Under the pieces are notes generated by a model. It was not told where the DNA came from. It ran no database searches and was given only the letters and a program-made list of their open reading frames with translations. The position numbers were made by a program, and so were the translations under genes. From the NCBI GenBank assembly GCA_033782935.1, contig JAWQEG010000065.1:893001-957000 (forward strand): a stretch of 64,000 bases of DNA. Reading direction: 5' to 3'. Shown piece by piece: positions 1 through 10,100 of the stretch; the stretch's first letter is position 1; every line of letters begins with the position of its first letter. Source of the stretch: Petrolisthes cinctipes. Lineage: Eukaryota; Arthropoda; Malacostraca; Decapoda; Porcellanidae.

Positions 1-730
1 ATGCATGCACATATCGACTTTTGGGCACCTAAAAGATCGATTTTCAGTATGTTTTTGGCCTGTATTTTGATAATACTCTAACACGGAGTAGGCATGTACA
101 GATACCTTCTGGGACCTCTAAATATCGAATTTTCGGGTGTTTTGGAACTGAATTTGATATATCGATTTATTTGCACCTAAAATGTCGATTTTTAGCATGT
201 TTTTCGCCTATATTTTGAAAATATTCTAGCACTGTGTAGGCATGTACAGATTGCTTCTGGGACCCCAAAATATTGAATTTTCGGGTGTTTTGAGCCTGAA
301 TTTGAGATATAAACGGGTACAGAAGATACATGCACATATTGACTTTGGGCATCTAAAATATCGATTTCCAGCATGTTTTGGGCCTGTATTTTGAAAATAC
401 TCTAACACTGAGTAGGCATGTACAGATTGCTTCTGGGACCCCAAACTATTGAATTTTCGGGTGTTTTGAGCCTGAATTTGAGATATAAACGGGTACTGAA
501 GATGCATGCACATATCGACTTTTGTGCACCTAAAAGATCGATTTTCAGTATGTTTTGAGCATGTATTTTGAAAATACTCTAACACGGAGTAGGCATGTAC
601 AGATCGCTTCTGGGACCCCTAAATATCGAATTTTCGGGTGTTTTGAGACTGAATTTGAGATATCGACTTTTTGGCACCTAAAAGATCGATTTTTAGCATG
701 TTTTTAGCCTATATTTTGAAAATATTCTAG

Positions 731-740
731 CACTGTACAG
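731..740. other. 10-bp deletion marker at the monomer anchor
   Basis: Reads CACTGTACAG where the intact sequence is CACTGTGTAGGCATGTACAG. The 10 missing bases include the GGCATG of the anchor. The same join recurs at 7878, 17235, 21436, 22428, 26278, 28581, 33135, 34127, 35931, 37713 and more than ten further sites up to 60.8 kb, always between an A and a B monomer. It is a good lineage marker; a subset from 50.5 kb on has TGTACTGATT. Confidence 0.9.
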
Positions 741-1232
741 ATTGCTTCTGGGACCCCATAATATTGAATTTTCGGGTGTTTTGAGCCTGAATTTGAGATA
801 TAAACGGGTACAGAAGATACATGCACATATTGACTTTGGGCATCTAAAATATCGATTTTCAGCATGTTTTGGGCCTGTATTTTGAAAATACTCTAACACT
901 GAGTAGGCATGTACAGATCGCTTCTGGGACCCCAAAATATCGAATTTTCGGGTGTTTAGGGCCAGAATTTGAGATATAAACGGGTACAGAAGATGCATGC
1001 ACATATCGACTTTTGGGCACCTAAAAGATCGATTTTCAGTATGTTTTTGGCCTGTATTTTGAAAATACTCTAACACGGAGTAGGCATGTACAGATACCTT
1101 CTGGGACCTCTAAATATCGAATTTTCGGGTGTTTTGGAACTGAATTTGATATATCGATTTATTGGCACCTAAAATGTAGATTTTTAGCATGTTTTTCGCC
1201 TATATTTTGAAAATATTCTAGCACTGTGTAGG

Positions 1233-3410
1233 CATGTACAGATTGCTTCTGGGACCCCAAAATATTGAATTTTCGGGTGTTTTGAGGCTGAATTTGAGAT
1301 ATAAACGGGTACAGAAGATACATGCACATATTGACTTTGGGCACCAAAAATATCGATTTTCTGCATGTTTTGGGCCTGAATTTTGAAAATACTCTAACAC
1401 GGAGTAGGCATGTACAGATCGCTTCTGGGACCCCAAAATATCGAATTTTCGGGTGTTTAGGGCCAGAATTTGAGATATAAACGGGTACAGAAGATGCATG
1501 CACATATCGACTTTTGGGCACCTAAAAGATCGATTTTCAGTATGTTTTTGGCCTGTATTTTGAAAATACTCTAACACGTAGTAGGCATGTACAGATACCT
1601 TCTGGGACCTCTAAATATCGAATTTTCGGGTGTTTTGGGACTGAATTTGAGATATCGATTTTTTGGCACCTAAAATGTCGATATTTAGCATGTTTTTAGC
1701 CTATATTTTGAAAATATTCTAGCACTTTGTAGGCATGTACAGATTGCTTCTGGGACCCCAAAATATTGAATTTTCGGGTGTTTTGAGCCTGAATTTGAGA
1801 TATAAACGGGTACAGATGATACATGCACATATTGACTTTGGGCATCTAAAATATCGATTTTTAGCATGTTTTGGGCCTGTATTTTGAAAATACTCTAACA
1901 CTGAGTAGGCATGTACAGATTGCTTCTGGGACCCCAAAATATTGAATTTTCGGGTGTTTTGAGCCTGAATTTGAGATATAAACGGGTACTGAAGATGCAT
2001 GCACATATCGACTTTTGTGCACCTAAAAGATCGATTTTCAGTATGATTTGAGCATGTATTTTGAAAATACTCTAACACAGAGTAGGCATGTACAGATCGC
2101 TTCTGGGACCCCTAAATATCGAATTTTCGGGTGTTTGGGACTGAATTTGAGATATCGACTTTTTGGCACCTAAAAGATCGATTTTTAGCATGTTTTTAGC
2201 CTATATTTTGAAAATATTCTGGCACTGAGTAGGCATGTACAGATTGCTTCTGGGACCCCAAAATATTGAATTTTCGGGTGTTTTGAGCCTGAATTTGAGA
2301 TATAAACGGGTACAGAAGATACATGCACATATTGACTTTGGGCATCTAAAATATCGATTTTCAGCATGTTTTGGGCCTGTATTTTGAAAATACTCTAACA
2401 CTGAGTAGGCATGTACAGATTGCTTCTGGGACCCCAAAATATTGAATTTTCGGGTGTTTTGAGCCTGAATTTGAGATATAAACGGGTACAGAAGATACAT
2501 GCACATATTGACTTTGGGCACCAAAAATATCGATTTTAAGCATGTTTTGGGCCTGAAATTTGAAAATACTCTAACACGGAGTAGGCATGTACAGATCGCT
2601 TCTGGGACCTCTAAATATCGAATTTTCGGATGTTTTGGGACTGAATTTGAGATATCGATTTTTTGGCACCTAAAATGTTGATTTTTAGCATGTTTTTAGC
2701 CTATATTTTGAAAATATTCTAGCACTGTGTAGGCATGTACAGATTGCTTCTGGGACCCCAAAATATTGAATTTTCGGGTGTTTTGAGCCTGAATTTGAGA
2801 TATAAACGGGTACAGAAGATACATGCACATATTGACTTTGGGCATCTAAAATATAGATTTTCAGCATGTTTTTGGCCTGTATTTTGAAAATACTCTAACA
2901 CTGAGTACGCATGTACAGATTGCTTCTGGGACCCCAAAATATTGAATTTTCGGGTGTTTTGAGCCTGAATTTGAGATATAAACGGGTACTGAAGATGCAT
3001 GCACATATCGACTTTTGTGCACCTAAAAGATCGATTTTCAGTATGTTTTGAGCATGTATTTTGAAAATACTCTAACACGGAGTAGGCATGTACAGATCGC
3101 TTCTGGGACCCCTAAATATCGAATTTTCGGGTGTTTTGGGACTGAATTTGAGATATCGATTTTTTGGCAAATAAAATGTCGATATTTAGCATGTTTTTAG
3201 CCTATATTTTGAAAATATTCTAGCACTGTGTAGGCATGTACAGATTGCTTCTGGGACCCCAAAATATTGAATTTTCGGGTGTTTTGAGCCTGAATTTGAG
3301 ATATAAACGGGTACTGAAGATACATGCACATATTGACTTTGGGCATCTAAAATATCGATTTTTAGCATGTTTTGGGCCTGTATTTTGAAAATACTCTAAC
3401 ACGCAGTAGG
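1233..3410. repeat. 2.2-kb dispersed repeat, copy 1 (offset 3,652 bp)
   Basis: Monomer order and indels match 4885-7062. Agreement is close through 2.2-3.0 kb, including the shared GGTGTTTGGGAC one-base deletion near 2140 and 5792. It ends where an A monomer at 3411 faces a C2 monomer at 7063. It shows duplication inside the 7,147-bp unit before that unit was itself duplicated. Confidence 0.82.
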
Positions 3411-3558
3411 CATGTACAGATCGCTTCTGGGACCCCTACATATCGAATTTTCGGGTATTTTGGGACTGAATTTGAGATATCGACTTTTTGGCACCTAAAA
3501 GATCGATTTTTAGCATGTTTTTAGCCTATATTTTGAAAATATTCTAGCACTGGGTAGG
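3235..3558. repeat. Dimer unit B-A, 324 bp
   Basis: B1 at 3235-3410 (176 bp) is followed directly by an A monomer at 3411-3558 (148 bp) with no C between. The A copy carries ACCCCTACATATCG and GGGTATTTTGGG, markers shared with the A copies at 4737, 11884 and 22783. Dimers like this probably arose by loss of one whole monomer from a trimer. Confidence 0.9.
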
Positions 3559-4059
3559 CATGTACAGATTGCTTCTGGGACCCCAAAATATTGAATTTTC
3601 GGGTGTTTTGAGGCTGAATTTGAGATATAAACGGGTACAGAAGATACATGCACATATTGACTTTGGGCACCAAAAATATCGATTTTCTGCATGTTTTGGG
3701 CCTGAATTTTGAAAATACTCTAACACGGAGTAGGCATGTACAGATCGCTTCTGGGACCCCAAAATATCGAATTTTCGGGTGTTTAGGGCCAGAATTTGAG
3801 ATATAAACGGGTACAGAAGATGCATGCACATATCGACTTTTGGGCACCTAAAAGATCGATTTTCAGTATGTTTTTGGCCTGTATTTTGAAAATACTCTAA
3901 CACTTAGTAGGCATGTACAGATACCTTCTGGGACCTCTAAATATCGAATTTTCGGGTGTTTTGGGACTGAATTTGAGATATCGATTTTTTGGCACCTAAA
4001 ATGTCGATATTTAGCATGTTTTTAGCCTATATTTTGAAAATATTCTAGCACTGTGTAGG
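3559..4059. repeat. Reference 501-bp trimer, type 2 (B2-C2-A2)
   Basis: Anchors at 3559, 3735, 3912 and 4060 give 176, 177 and 148 bp. Type 2 is marked by GGGCACCAAAAATATCG in B2, by GTGTTTAGGGCCAGAATTTG and TTTTGGGCACC in C2, and by GATACCTTCTGGGACCTCT in A2. It lies directly upstream of the type 1 reference trimer, showing that the two types alternate rather than forming separate blocks. Confidence 0.93.
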
Positions 4060-4235
4060 CATGTACAGATTGCTTCTGGGACCCCAAAATATTGAATTTT
4101 CGGGTGTTTTGAGCCTGAATTTGAGATATAAACGGGTACAGAAGATACATGCACATATTGACTTTGGGCATCTAAAATATCGATTTTCAGCATGTTTTGG
4201 GCCTGTATTTTGAAAATACTCTAACACTGAGTACG
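4060..4235. repeat. B1 monomer, 176 bp
   Basis: First monomer of the reference trimer. It has both half-monomers at full length. Class B markers are TACAGAAGATACATGCAC at the half-monomer junction and ATATTGACTTTGGGCATC in the second half. The alternative subtype B2 has GGGCACCAAAAATATCG there and GCCTGAATTTTG instead of GCCTGTATTTTG downstream. Confidence 0.92.
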
Positions 4236-4322
4236 CATGTACAGATTGCTTCTGGGACCCCAAAATATTGAATTTTCGGGTGTTTTGAGCCTGAATTTGA
4301 GATATAAACGGGTACTGAAGAT
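4235..4322. repeat. Half-monomer 1 (88 bp) of a C monomer
   Basis: Phased from GCATG, this half begins GCATGTACAGATTGCTTCTG and ends CTGAAGAT. It aligns along its full length with the following half-monomer at 4323-4411. Shared landmarks in the same order are GCATGYACA, a TTCTGGG-like block, a TCGATTTTC-like block and TGTTTTGAGCCTG-like sequence. By eye about two thirds of positions match. Confidence 0.8.
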
Positions 4323-4411
4323 GCATGCACATATCGACTTTTGTGCACCTAAAAGATCGATTTTCAGTATGTTTTGAGCATGTATTTTGAAAATACTCTA
4401 ACACGGAGTAG
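4323..4411. repeat. Half-monomer 2 (89 bp) of a C monomer
   Basis: Begins GCATGCACATATCGACTTTT and ends CACGGAGTAG. It is the diverged partner of the preceding 88-bp half, so the 177-bp monomer looks like an old tandem dimer. The upstream borders also match: ACTGAAGAT before this half resembles ACTGAGTAG before half 1 in many monomers. Confidence 0.8.
4382..4396. other. 15-bp perfect dyad in the C monomer
   Basis: GTATTTT-G-AAAATAC, two 7-bp arms around one G, recurs in most C and B1 monomers. The B2 subtype has GAATTTT-G-AAAATAC, one mismatch. Dyads are common in centromeric satellites; a function here is not shown. Confidence 0.85.
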
Positions 4412-4412
4412 G

Positions 4413-4560
4413 CATGTACAGATCGCTTCTGGGACCCCTAAATATCGAATTTTCGGGTGTTTTGGGACTGAATTTGAGATATCGATTTTTTGGCACCTAA
4501 AATGTCGATATTTAGCATGTTTTTAGCCTATATTTTGAAAATATTCTAGCACTGTGTAGG
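4413..4560. repeat. A1 monomer, 148 bp, internally shortened
   Basis: Short monomer that closes the higher-order unit. Compared with C, 29 bp spanning the half-monomer junction are missing. In C the lost segment lies between GAGATAT and a second ATAT just before CGA, so the gap has a 4-bp direct repeat at its ends. The join creates GATATC at 4478-4483. The downstream half reads AGCATGTTTTTAGCCTATAT, another A-class marker. Confidence 0.93.
4530..4544. other. 15-bp perfect dyad in the A monomer
   Basis: ATATTTT-G-AAAATAT. It occupies the same place as the dyad in C monomers, but the outer pair is A-T instead of G-C, so both ends differ and symmetry is kept. Confidence 0.85.
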
Positions 4561-5885
4561 CATGTACAGATTGCTTCTGGGACCCCAAAATATTGAATTT
4601 TCGGGTGTTTTGAGCCTGAATTTGAGATATAAACGGGTACTGAAGATACATGCACATATTGACTTTGGGCATCTAAAATATCGATTTTTAGCATGTTTTG
4701 GGCCTGTATTTTGAAAATACTCTAACACGGAGTAGGCATGTACAGATCGCTTCTGGGACCCCTACATATCGAATTTTCGGGTATTTTGGGACTGAATTTG
4801 AGATATCGACTTTTTGGCACCTAAAAGATCGATTTTTAGCATGTTTTTAGCCTATATTTTGAAAATATTCTAGCACTGGGTAGGCATGTACAGATTGCTT
4901 CTGGGACCCCAAAATATTGAATTTTCGGGTGTTTTGAGGCTGAATTTGAGATATAAACGGGTACAGAAGATACATGCACATATTGACTTTGGGCACCAAA
5001 AATATCGATTTTCTGCATGTTTTGGGCCTGAATTTTGAAAATACTCTAACACGGAGTAGGCATGTACAGATCGCTTCTGGGACCCCAAAATATCGAATTT
5101 TCGGGTGTTTAGGGCCAGAATTTGAGATATAAACGGGTACAAAAGATGCATGCACATATCGACTTTTGGGCACCTAAAAGATCGATTTTCAGTATGTTTT
5201 TGGCCTGTATTTTGAAAATACTCTAACACGTAGTAGGCATGTACAGATACCTTCTGGGACCTCTAAATATCGAATTTTCGGGTGTTTTGGGACTGAATTT
5301 GAGATATCGATTTTTTGGCACCTAAAATGTCGATATTTAGCATGTTTTTAGCCTATATTTTGAAAATATTCTAGCACTTTGTAGGCATGTACAGATTGCT
5401 TCTGGGACCCCAAAATATTGAATTTTCGGGTGTTTTGAGCCTGAATTTGAGATATAAACGGGTACAGATGATACATGCACATATTGACTTTGGGCATCTA
5501 AAATATCGATTTTTAGCATGTTTTGGGCCTGTATTTTGAAAATACTCTAACACTGAGTAGGCATGTACAGATTGCTTCTGGGACCCCAAAATATTGAATT
5601 TTCGGGTGTTTTGAGCCTGAATTTGAGATATAAACGGGTACTGAAGATGCATGCACATATCGACTTTTGTGCACCTAAAAGATCGATTTTCAGTATGATT
5701 TGAGCATGTATTTTGAAAATACTCTAACACAGAGTAGGCATGTACAGATCGCTTCTGGGACCCCTAAATATCGAATTTTCGGGTGTTTGGGACTGAATTT
5801 GAGATATCGACTTTTTGGCACCTAAAAGATCGATTTTTAGCATGTTTTTAGCCTATATTTTGAAAATATTCTGGCACTGAGTAGG
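4561..5885. repeat. 1,326-bp tandem repeat, copy 2
   Basis: Repeats the dimer-trimer-trimer order of 3235-4560. It is one base shorter because its last A monomer reads GGTGTTTGGGAC in place of GGTGTTTTGGGAC. Small substitutions such as TTTGTAGG for TGTGTAGG before 5386 distinguish it from copy 1. Confidence 0.88.
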
Positions 5886-7062
5886 CATGTACAGATTGCT
5901 TCTGGGACCCCAAAATATTGAATTTTCGGGTGTTTTGAGCCTGAATTTGAGATATAAACGGGTACAGAAGATACATGCACATATTGACTTTGGGCATCTA
6001 AAATATCGATTTTCAGCATGTTTTGGGCCTGTATTTTGAAAATACTCTAACACTGAGTAGGCATGTACAGATTGCTTCTGGGACCCCAAAATATTGAATT
6101 TTCGGGTGTTTTGAGCCTGAATTTGAGATATAAACGGGTACAGAAGATACATGCACATATTGACTTTGGGCACCAAAAATATCGATTTTCAGCATGTTTT
6201 GGGCCTGAAATTTGAAAATACTCTAACACGGAGTAGGCATGTACAGATCGCTTCTGGGACCTCTAAATATCGAATTTTCGGGTGTTTTGGGACTGAATTT
6301 GAGATATCGATTTTTTGGCACCTAAAATGTCGATTTTTAGCATGTTTTTAGCCTATATTTTGAAAATATTCTAGCACTGTGTAGGCATGTACAGATTGCT
6401 TCTGGGACCCCAAAATATTGAAGTTTCGTGTGTTTTGAGCCTGAATTTGAGATATAAACGGGTACAGAAGATACATGCACATATTGACTTTGGGCATCCA
6501 AAATATCGATTTTCAGCATGTTTTTGGCCTGTATTTTGAAAATACTCTAACACTGAGTACGCATGTACAGATTGCTTCTGGGACCCCAAAATATTGAATT
6601 TTCGGGTGTTTTGAGCCTGAATTTGAGATATAAACGGGTACTGAAGATGCATGCACATATCGACTTTTGTGCACCTAAAAGATCGATTTTCAGTATGTTT
6701 TGAGCATGTATTTTGAAAATACTCTAACACGGAGTAGGCATGTACAGATCGCTTCTGGGACCCCTAAATATCGAATTTTCGGGTGTTTTGGGACTGAATT
6801 TGAGATATCGATTTTTTGGCACCTAAAAGATCGATTTTTAGCATGTTTTTAGCCTATATTTTGAAAATATTCTAGCACTGAGTAGGCATGTACAGATTGC
6901 TTCTGGGACCCCAAAATATTGAATTTTCGGGTGTTTTGAGCCTGAATTTGAGATATAAACGGGTACAGAAGATACATGCACATATTGACTTTGGGCATCT
7001 AAAATATCGATTTTCAGCATGTTTTGGGCCTGTATTTTGAAAATACTCTAACACTGAGTAGG
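4885..7062. repeat. 2.2-kb dispersed repeat, copy 2 (offset 3,652 bp)
   Basis: Partner of 1233-3410. Differences include the GAAGTTTCGTGTG variant near 6420, which is normal (GAATTTTCGGGTG) in the first copy, and the GGCATCC variant near 6495. Confidence 0.82.
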
Positions 7063-7147
7063 CATGTACAGATCGCTTCTGGGACCCCAAAATATCGAAT
7101 TTTCGGGTGTTTAGGGCCAGAATTTGAGATATAAACGGGTACAGAAG

Positions 7148-10100
7148 ATGCATGCACATATCGACTTTTGGGCACCTAAAAGATCGATTTTCAGTATGTT
7201 TTTGGCCTGTATTTTGATAATACTCTAACACGGAGTAGGCATGTACAGATACCTTCTGGGACCTCTAAATATCGAATTTTCGGGTGTTTTGGAACTGAAT
7301 TTGATATATCGATTTATTTGCACCTAAAATGTCGATTTTTAGCATGTTTTTCGCCTATATTTTGAAAATATTCTAGCACTGTGTAGGCATGTACAGATTG
7401 CTTCTGGGACCCCAAAATATTGAATTTTCGGGTGTTTTGAGCCTGAATTTGAGATATAAACGGGTACAGAAGATACATGCACATATTGACTTTGGGCATC
7501 TAAAATATCGATTTCCAGCATGTTTTGGGCCTGTATTTTGAAAATACTCTAACACTGAGTAGGCATGTACAGATTGCTTCTGGGACCCCAAACTATTGAA
7601 TTTTCGGGTGTTTTGAGCCTGAATTTGAGATATAAACGGGTACTGAAGATGCATGCACATATCGACTTTTGTGCACCTAAAAGATCGATTTTCAGTATGT
7701 TTTGAGCATGTATTTTGAAAATACTCTAACACGGAGTAGGCATGTACAGATCGCTTCTGGGACCCCTAAATATCGAATTTTCAGGTGTTTTGAGACTGAA
7801 TTTGAGATATCGACTTTTTGGCACCTAAAAGATCGATTTTTAGCATGTTTTTAGCCTATATTTTGAAAATATTCTAGCACTGTACAGATTGCTTCTGGGA
7901 CCCCATAATATTGAATTTTCGGGTGTTTTGAGCCTGAATTTGAGATATAAACGGGTACAGAAGATACATGCACATATTGACTTTGGGCATCTAAAATATC
8001 GATTTTCAGCATGTTTTGGGCCTGTATTTTGAAAATACTCTAACACTGAGTAGGCATGTACAGATCGCTTCTGGGACCCCAAAATATCGAATTTTCGGGT
8101 GTTTAGGGCCAGAATTTGAGATATAAACGGGTACAGAAGATGCATGCACATATCGACTTTTGGGCACCTAAAAGATCGATTTTCAGTATGTTTTTGGCCT
8201 GTATTTTGAAAATACTCTAACACGGAGTAGGCATGTACAGATACCTTCTGGGACCTCTAAATATCGAATTTTCGGGTGTTTTGGAACTGAATTTGATATA
8301 TCGATTTATTGGCACCTAAAATGTAGATTTTTAGCATGTTTTTCGCCTATATTTTGAAAATATTCTAGCACTGTGTAGGCATGTACAGATTGCTTCTGGG
8401 ACCCCAAAATATTGAATTTTCGGGTGTTTTGAGGCTGAATTTGAGATATAAACGGGTACAGAAGATACATGCACATATTGACTTTGGGCACCAAAAATAT
8501 CGATTTTCTGCATGTTTTGGGCCTGAATTTTGAAAATACTCTAACACGGAGTAGGCATGTACAGATCGCTTCTGGGACCCCAAAATATCGAATTTTCGGG
8601 TGTTTAGGGCCAGAATTTGAGATATAAACGGGTACAGAAGATGCATGCACATATCGACTTTTGGGCACCTAAAAGATCGATTTTCAGTATGTTTTTGGCC
8701 TGTATTTTGAAAATACTCTAACACGTAGTAGGCATGTACAGATACCTTCTGGGACCTCTAAATATCGAATTTTCGGGTGTTTTGGGACTGAATTTGAGAT
8801 ATCGATTTTTTGGCACCTAAAATGTCGATATTTAGCATGTTTTTAGCCTATATTTTGAAAATATTCTAGCACTTTGTAGGCATGTACAGATTGCTTCTGG
8901 GACCCCAAAATATTGAATTTTCGGGTGTTTTGAGCCTGAATTTGAGATATAAACGGGTACAGATGATACATGCACATATTGACTTTGGGCATCTAAAATA
9001 TCGATTTTTAGCATGTTTTGGGCCTGTATTTTGAAAATACTCTAACACTGAGTAGGCATGTACAGATTGCTTCTGGGACCCCAAAATATTGAATTTTCGG
9101 GTGTTTTGAGCCTGAATTTGAGATATAAACGGGTACTGAAGATGCATGCACATATCGACTTTTGTGCACCTAAAAGATCGATTTTCAGTATGATTTGAGC
9201 ATGTATTTTGAAAATACTCTAACACAGAGTAGGCATGTACAGATCGCTTCTGGGACCCCTAAATATCGAATTTTCGGGTGTTTGGGACTGAATTTGAGAT
9301 ATCGACTTTTTGGCACCTAAAAGATCGATTTTTAGCATGTTTTTAGCCTATATTTTGAAAATATTCTGGCACTGAGTAGGCATGTACAGATTGCTTCTGG
9401 GACCCCAAAATATTGAATTTTCGGGTGTTTTGAGCCTGAATTTGAGATATAAACGGGTACAGAAGATACATGCACATATTGACTTTGGGCATCTAAAATA
9501 TCGATTTTCAGCATGTTTTGGGCCTGTATTTTGAAAATACTCTAACACTGAGTAGGCATGTACAGATTGCTTCTGGGACCCCAAAATATTGAATTTTCGG
9601 GTGTTTTGAGCCTGAATTTGAGATATAAACGGGTACAGAAGATACATGCACATATTGACTTTGGGCACCAAAAATATCGATTTTAAGCATGTTTTGGGCC
9701 TGAAATTTGAAAATACTCTAACACGGAGTAGGCATGTACAGATCGCTTCTGGGACCTCTAAATATCGAATTTTCGGATGTTTTGGGACTGAATTTGAGAT
9801 ATCGATTTTTTGGCACCTAAAATGTTGATTTTTAGCATGTTTTTAGCCTATATTTTGAAAATATTCTAGCACTGTGTAGGCATGTACAGATTGCTTCTGG
9901 GACCCCAAAATATTGAATTTTCGGGTGTTTTGAGCCTGAATTTGAGATATAAACGGGTACAGAAGATACATGCACATATTGACTTTGGGCATCTAAAATA
10001 TAGATTTTCAGCATGTTTTTGGCCTGTATTTTGAAAATACTCTAACACTGAGTACGCATGTACAGATTGCTTCTGGGACCCCAAAATATTGAATTTTCGG

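Larger units (their letters stand above)
4236..4412. repeat. C1 monomer, 177 bp
   Basis: Full-length monomer. Class C markers are GAAGATGCATGCACATATCG at the half-monomer junction and CAGTATGTTTT in the second half. It is the longest regular class and exactly 59 codons long, so runs of C-like monomers keep a reading frame open by arithmetic alone. Confidence 0.92.
3235..4560. repeat. 1,326-bp tandem repeat, copy 1 (order 2+3+3 monomers)
   Basis: Monomer order is B1-A, B2-C2-A2, B1-C1-A1, that is 324 + 501 + 501 bp. The next copy starts at 4561 with the same order. The same block recurs 7,147 bp further on at 10,382-11,707. Confidence 0.9.
4060..4560. repeat. Reference 501-bp trimer, type 1 (B1-C1-A1)
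   Basis: This is a clean example of the commonest higher-order unit. Anchors at 4060, 4236, 4413 and 4561 give monomers of 176, 177 and 148 bp. Type 1 is marked by GGGCATCTAAAATATCG in B, by TTTTGTGCACC and TTTTGAGCATG in C, and by GGGACCCCTAAATATCG in A. The unit is 501 bp, a mean of 167 bp per monomer. Similar trimers recur across the window with scattered substitutions. Confidence 0.95.
1..7147. repeat. 7,147-bp higher-order unit, copy 1
   Basis: The sequence from position 1 recurs from position 7148 with the same order of monomer subtypes and indels. Because the window starts inside it, the true start of the unit is unknown and the array may extend leftwards with the same period. The unit contains a 1,326-bp tandem pair and a roughly 2.2-kb internal repeat at an offset of 3,652 bp. 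Confidence 0.93.

Noticed and set aside
2499..2681. Plus-strand open frames of 60-87 codons
   Set aside because: Same explanation: repeat-derived, short, in the same place in each unit, and with no recognisable product.
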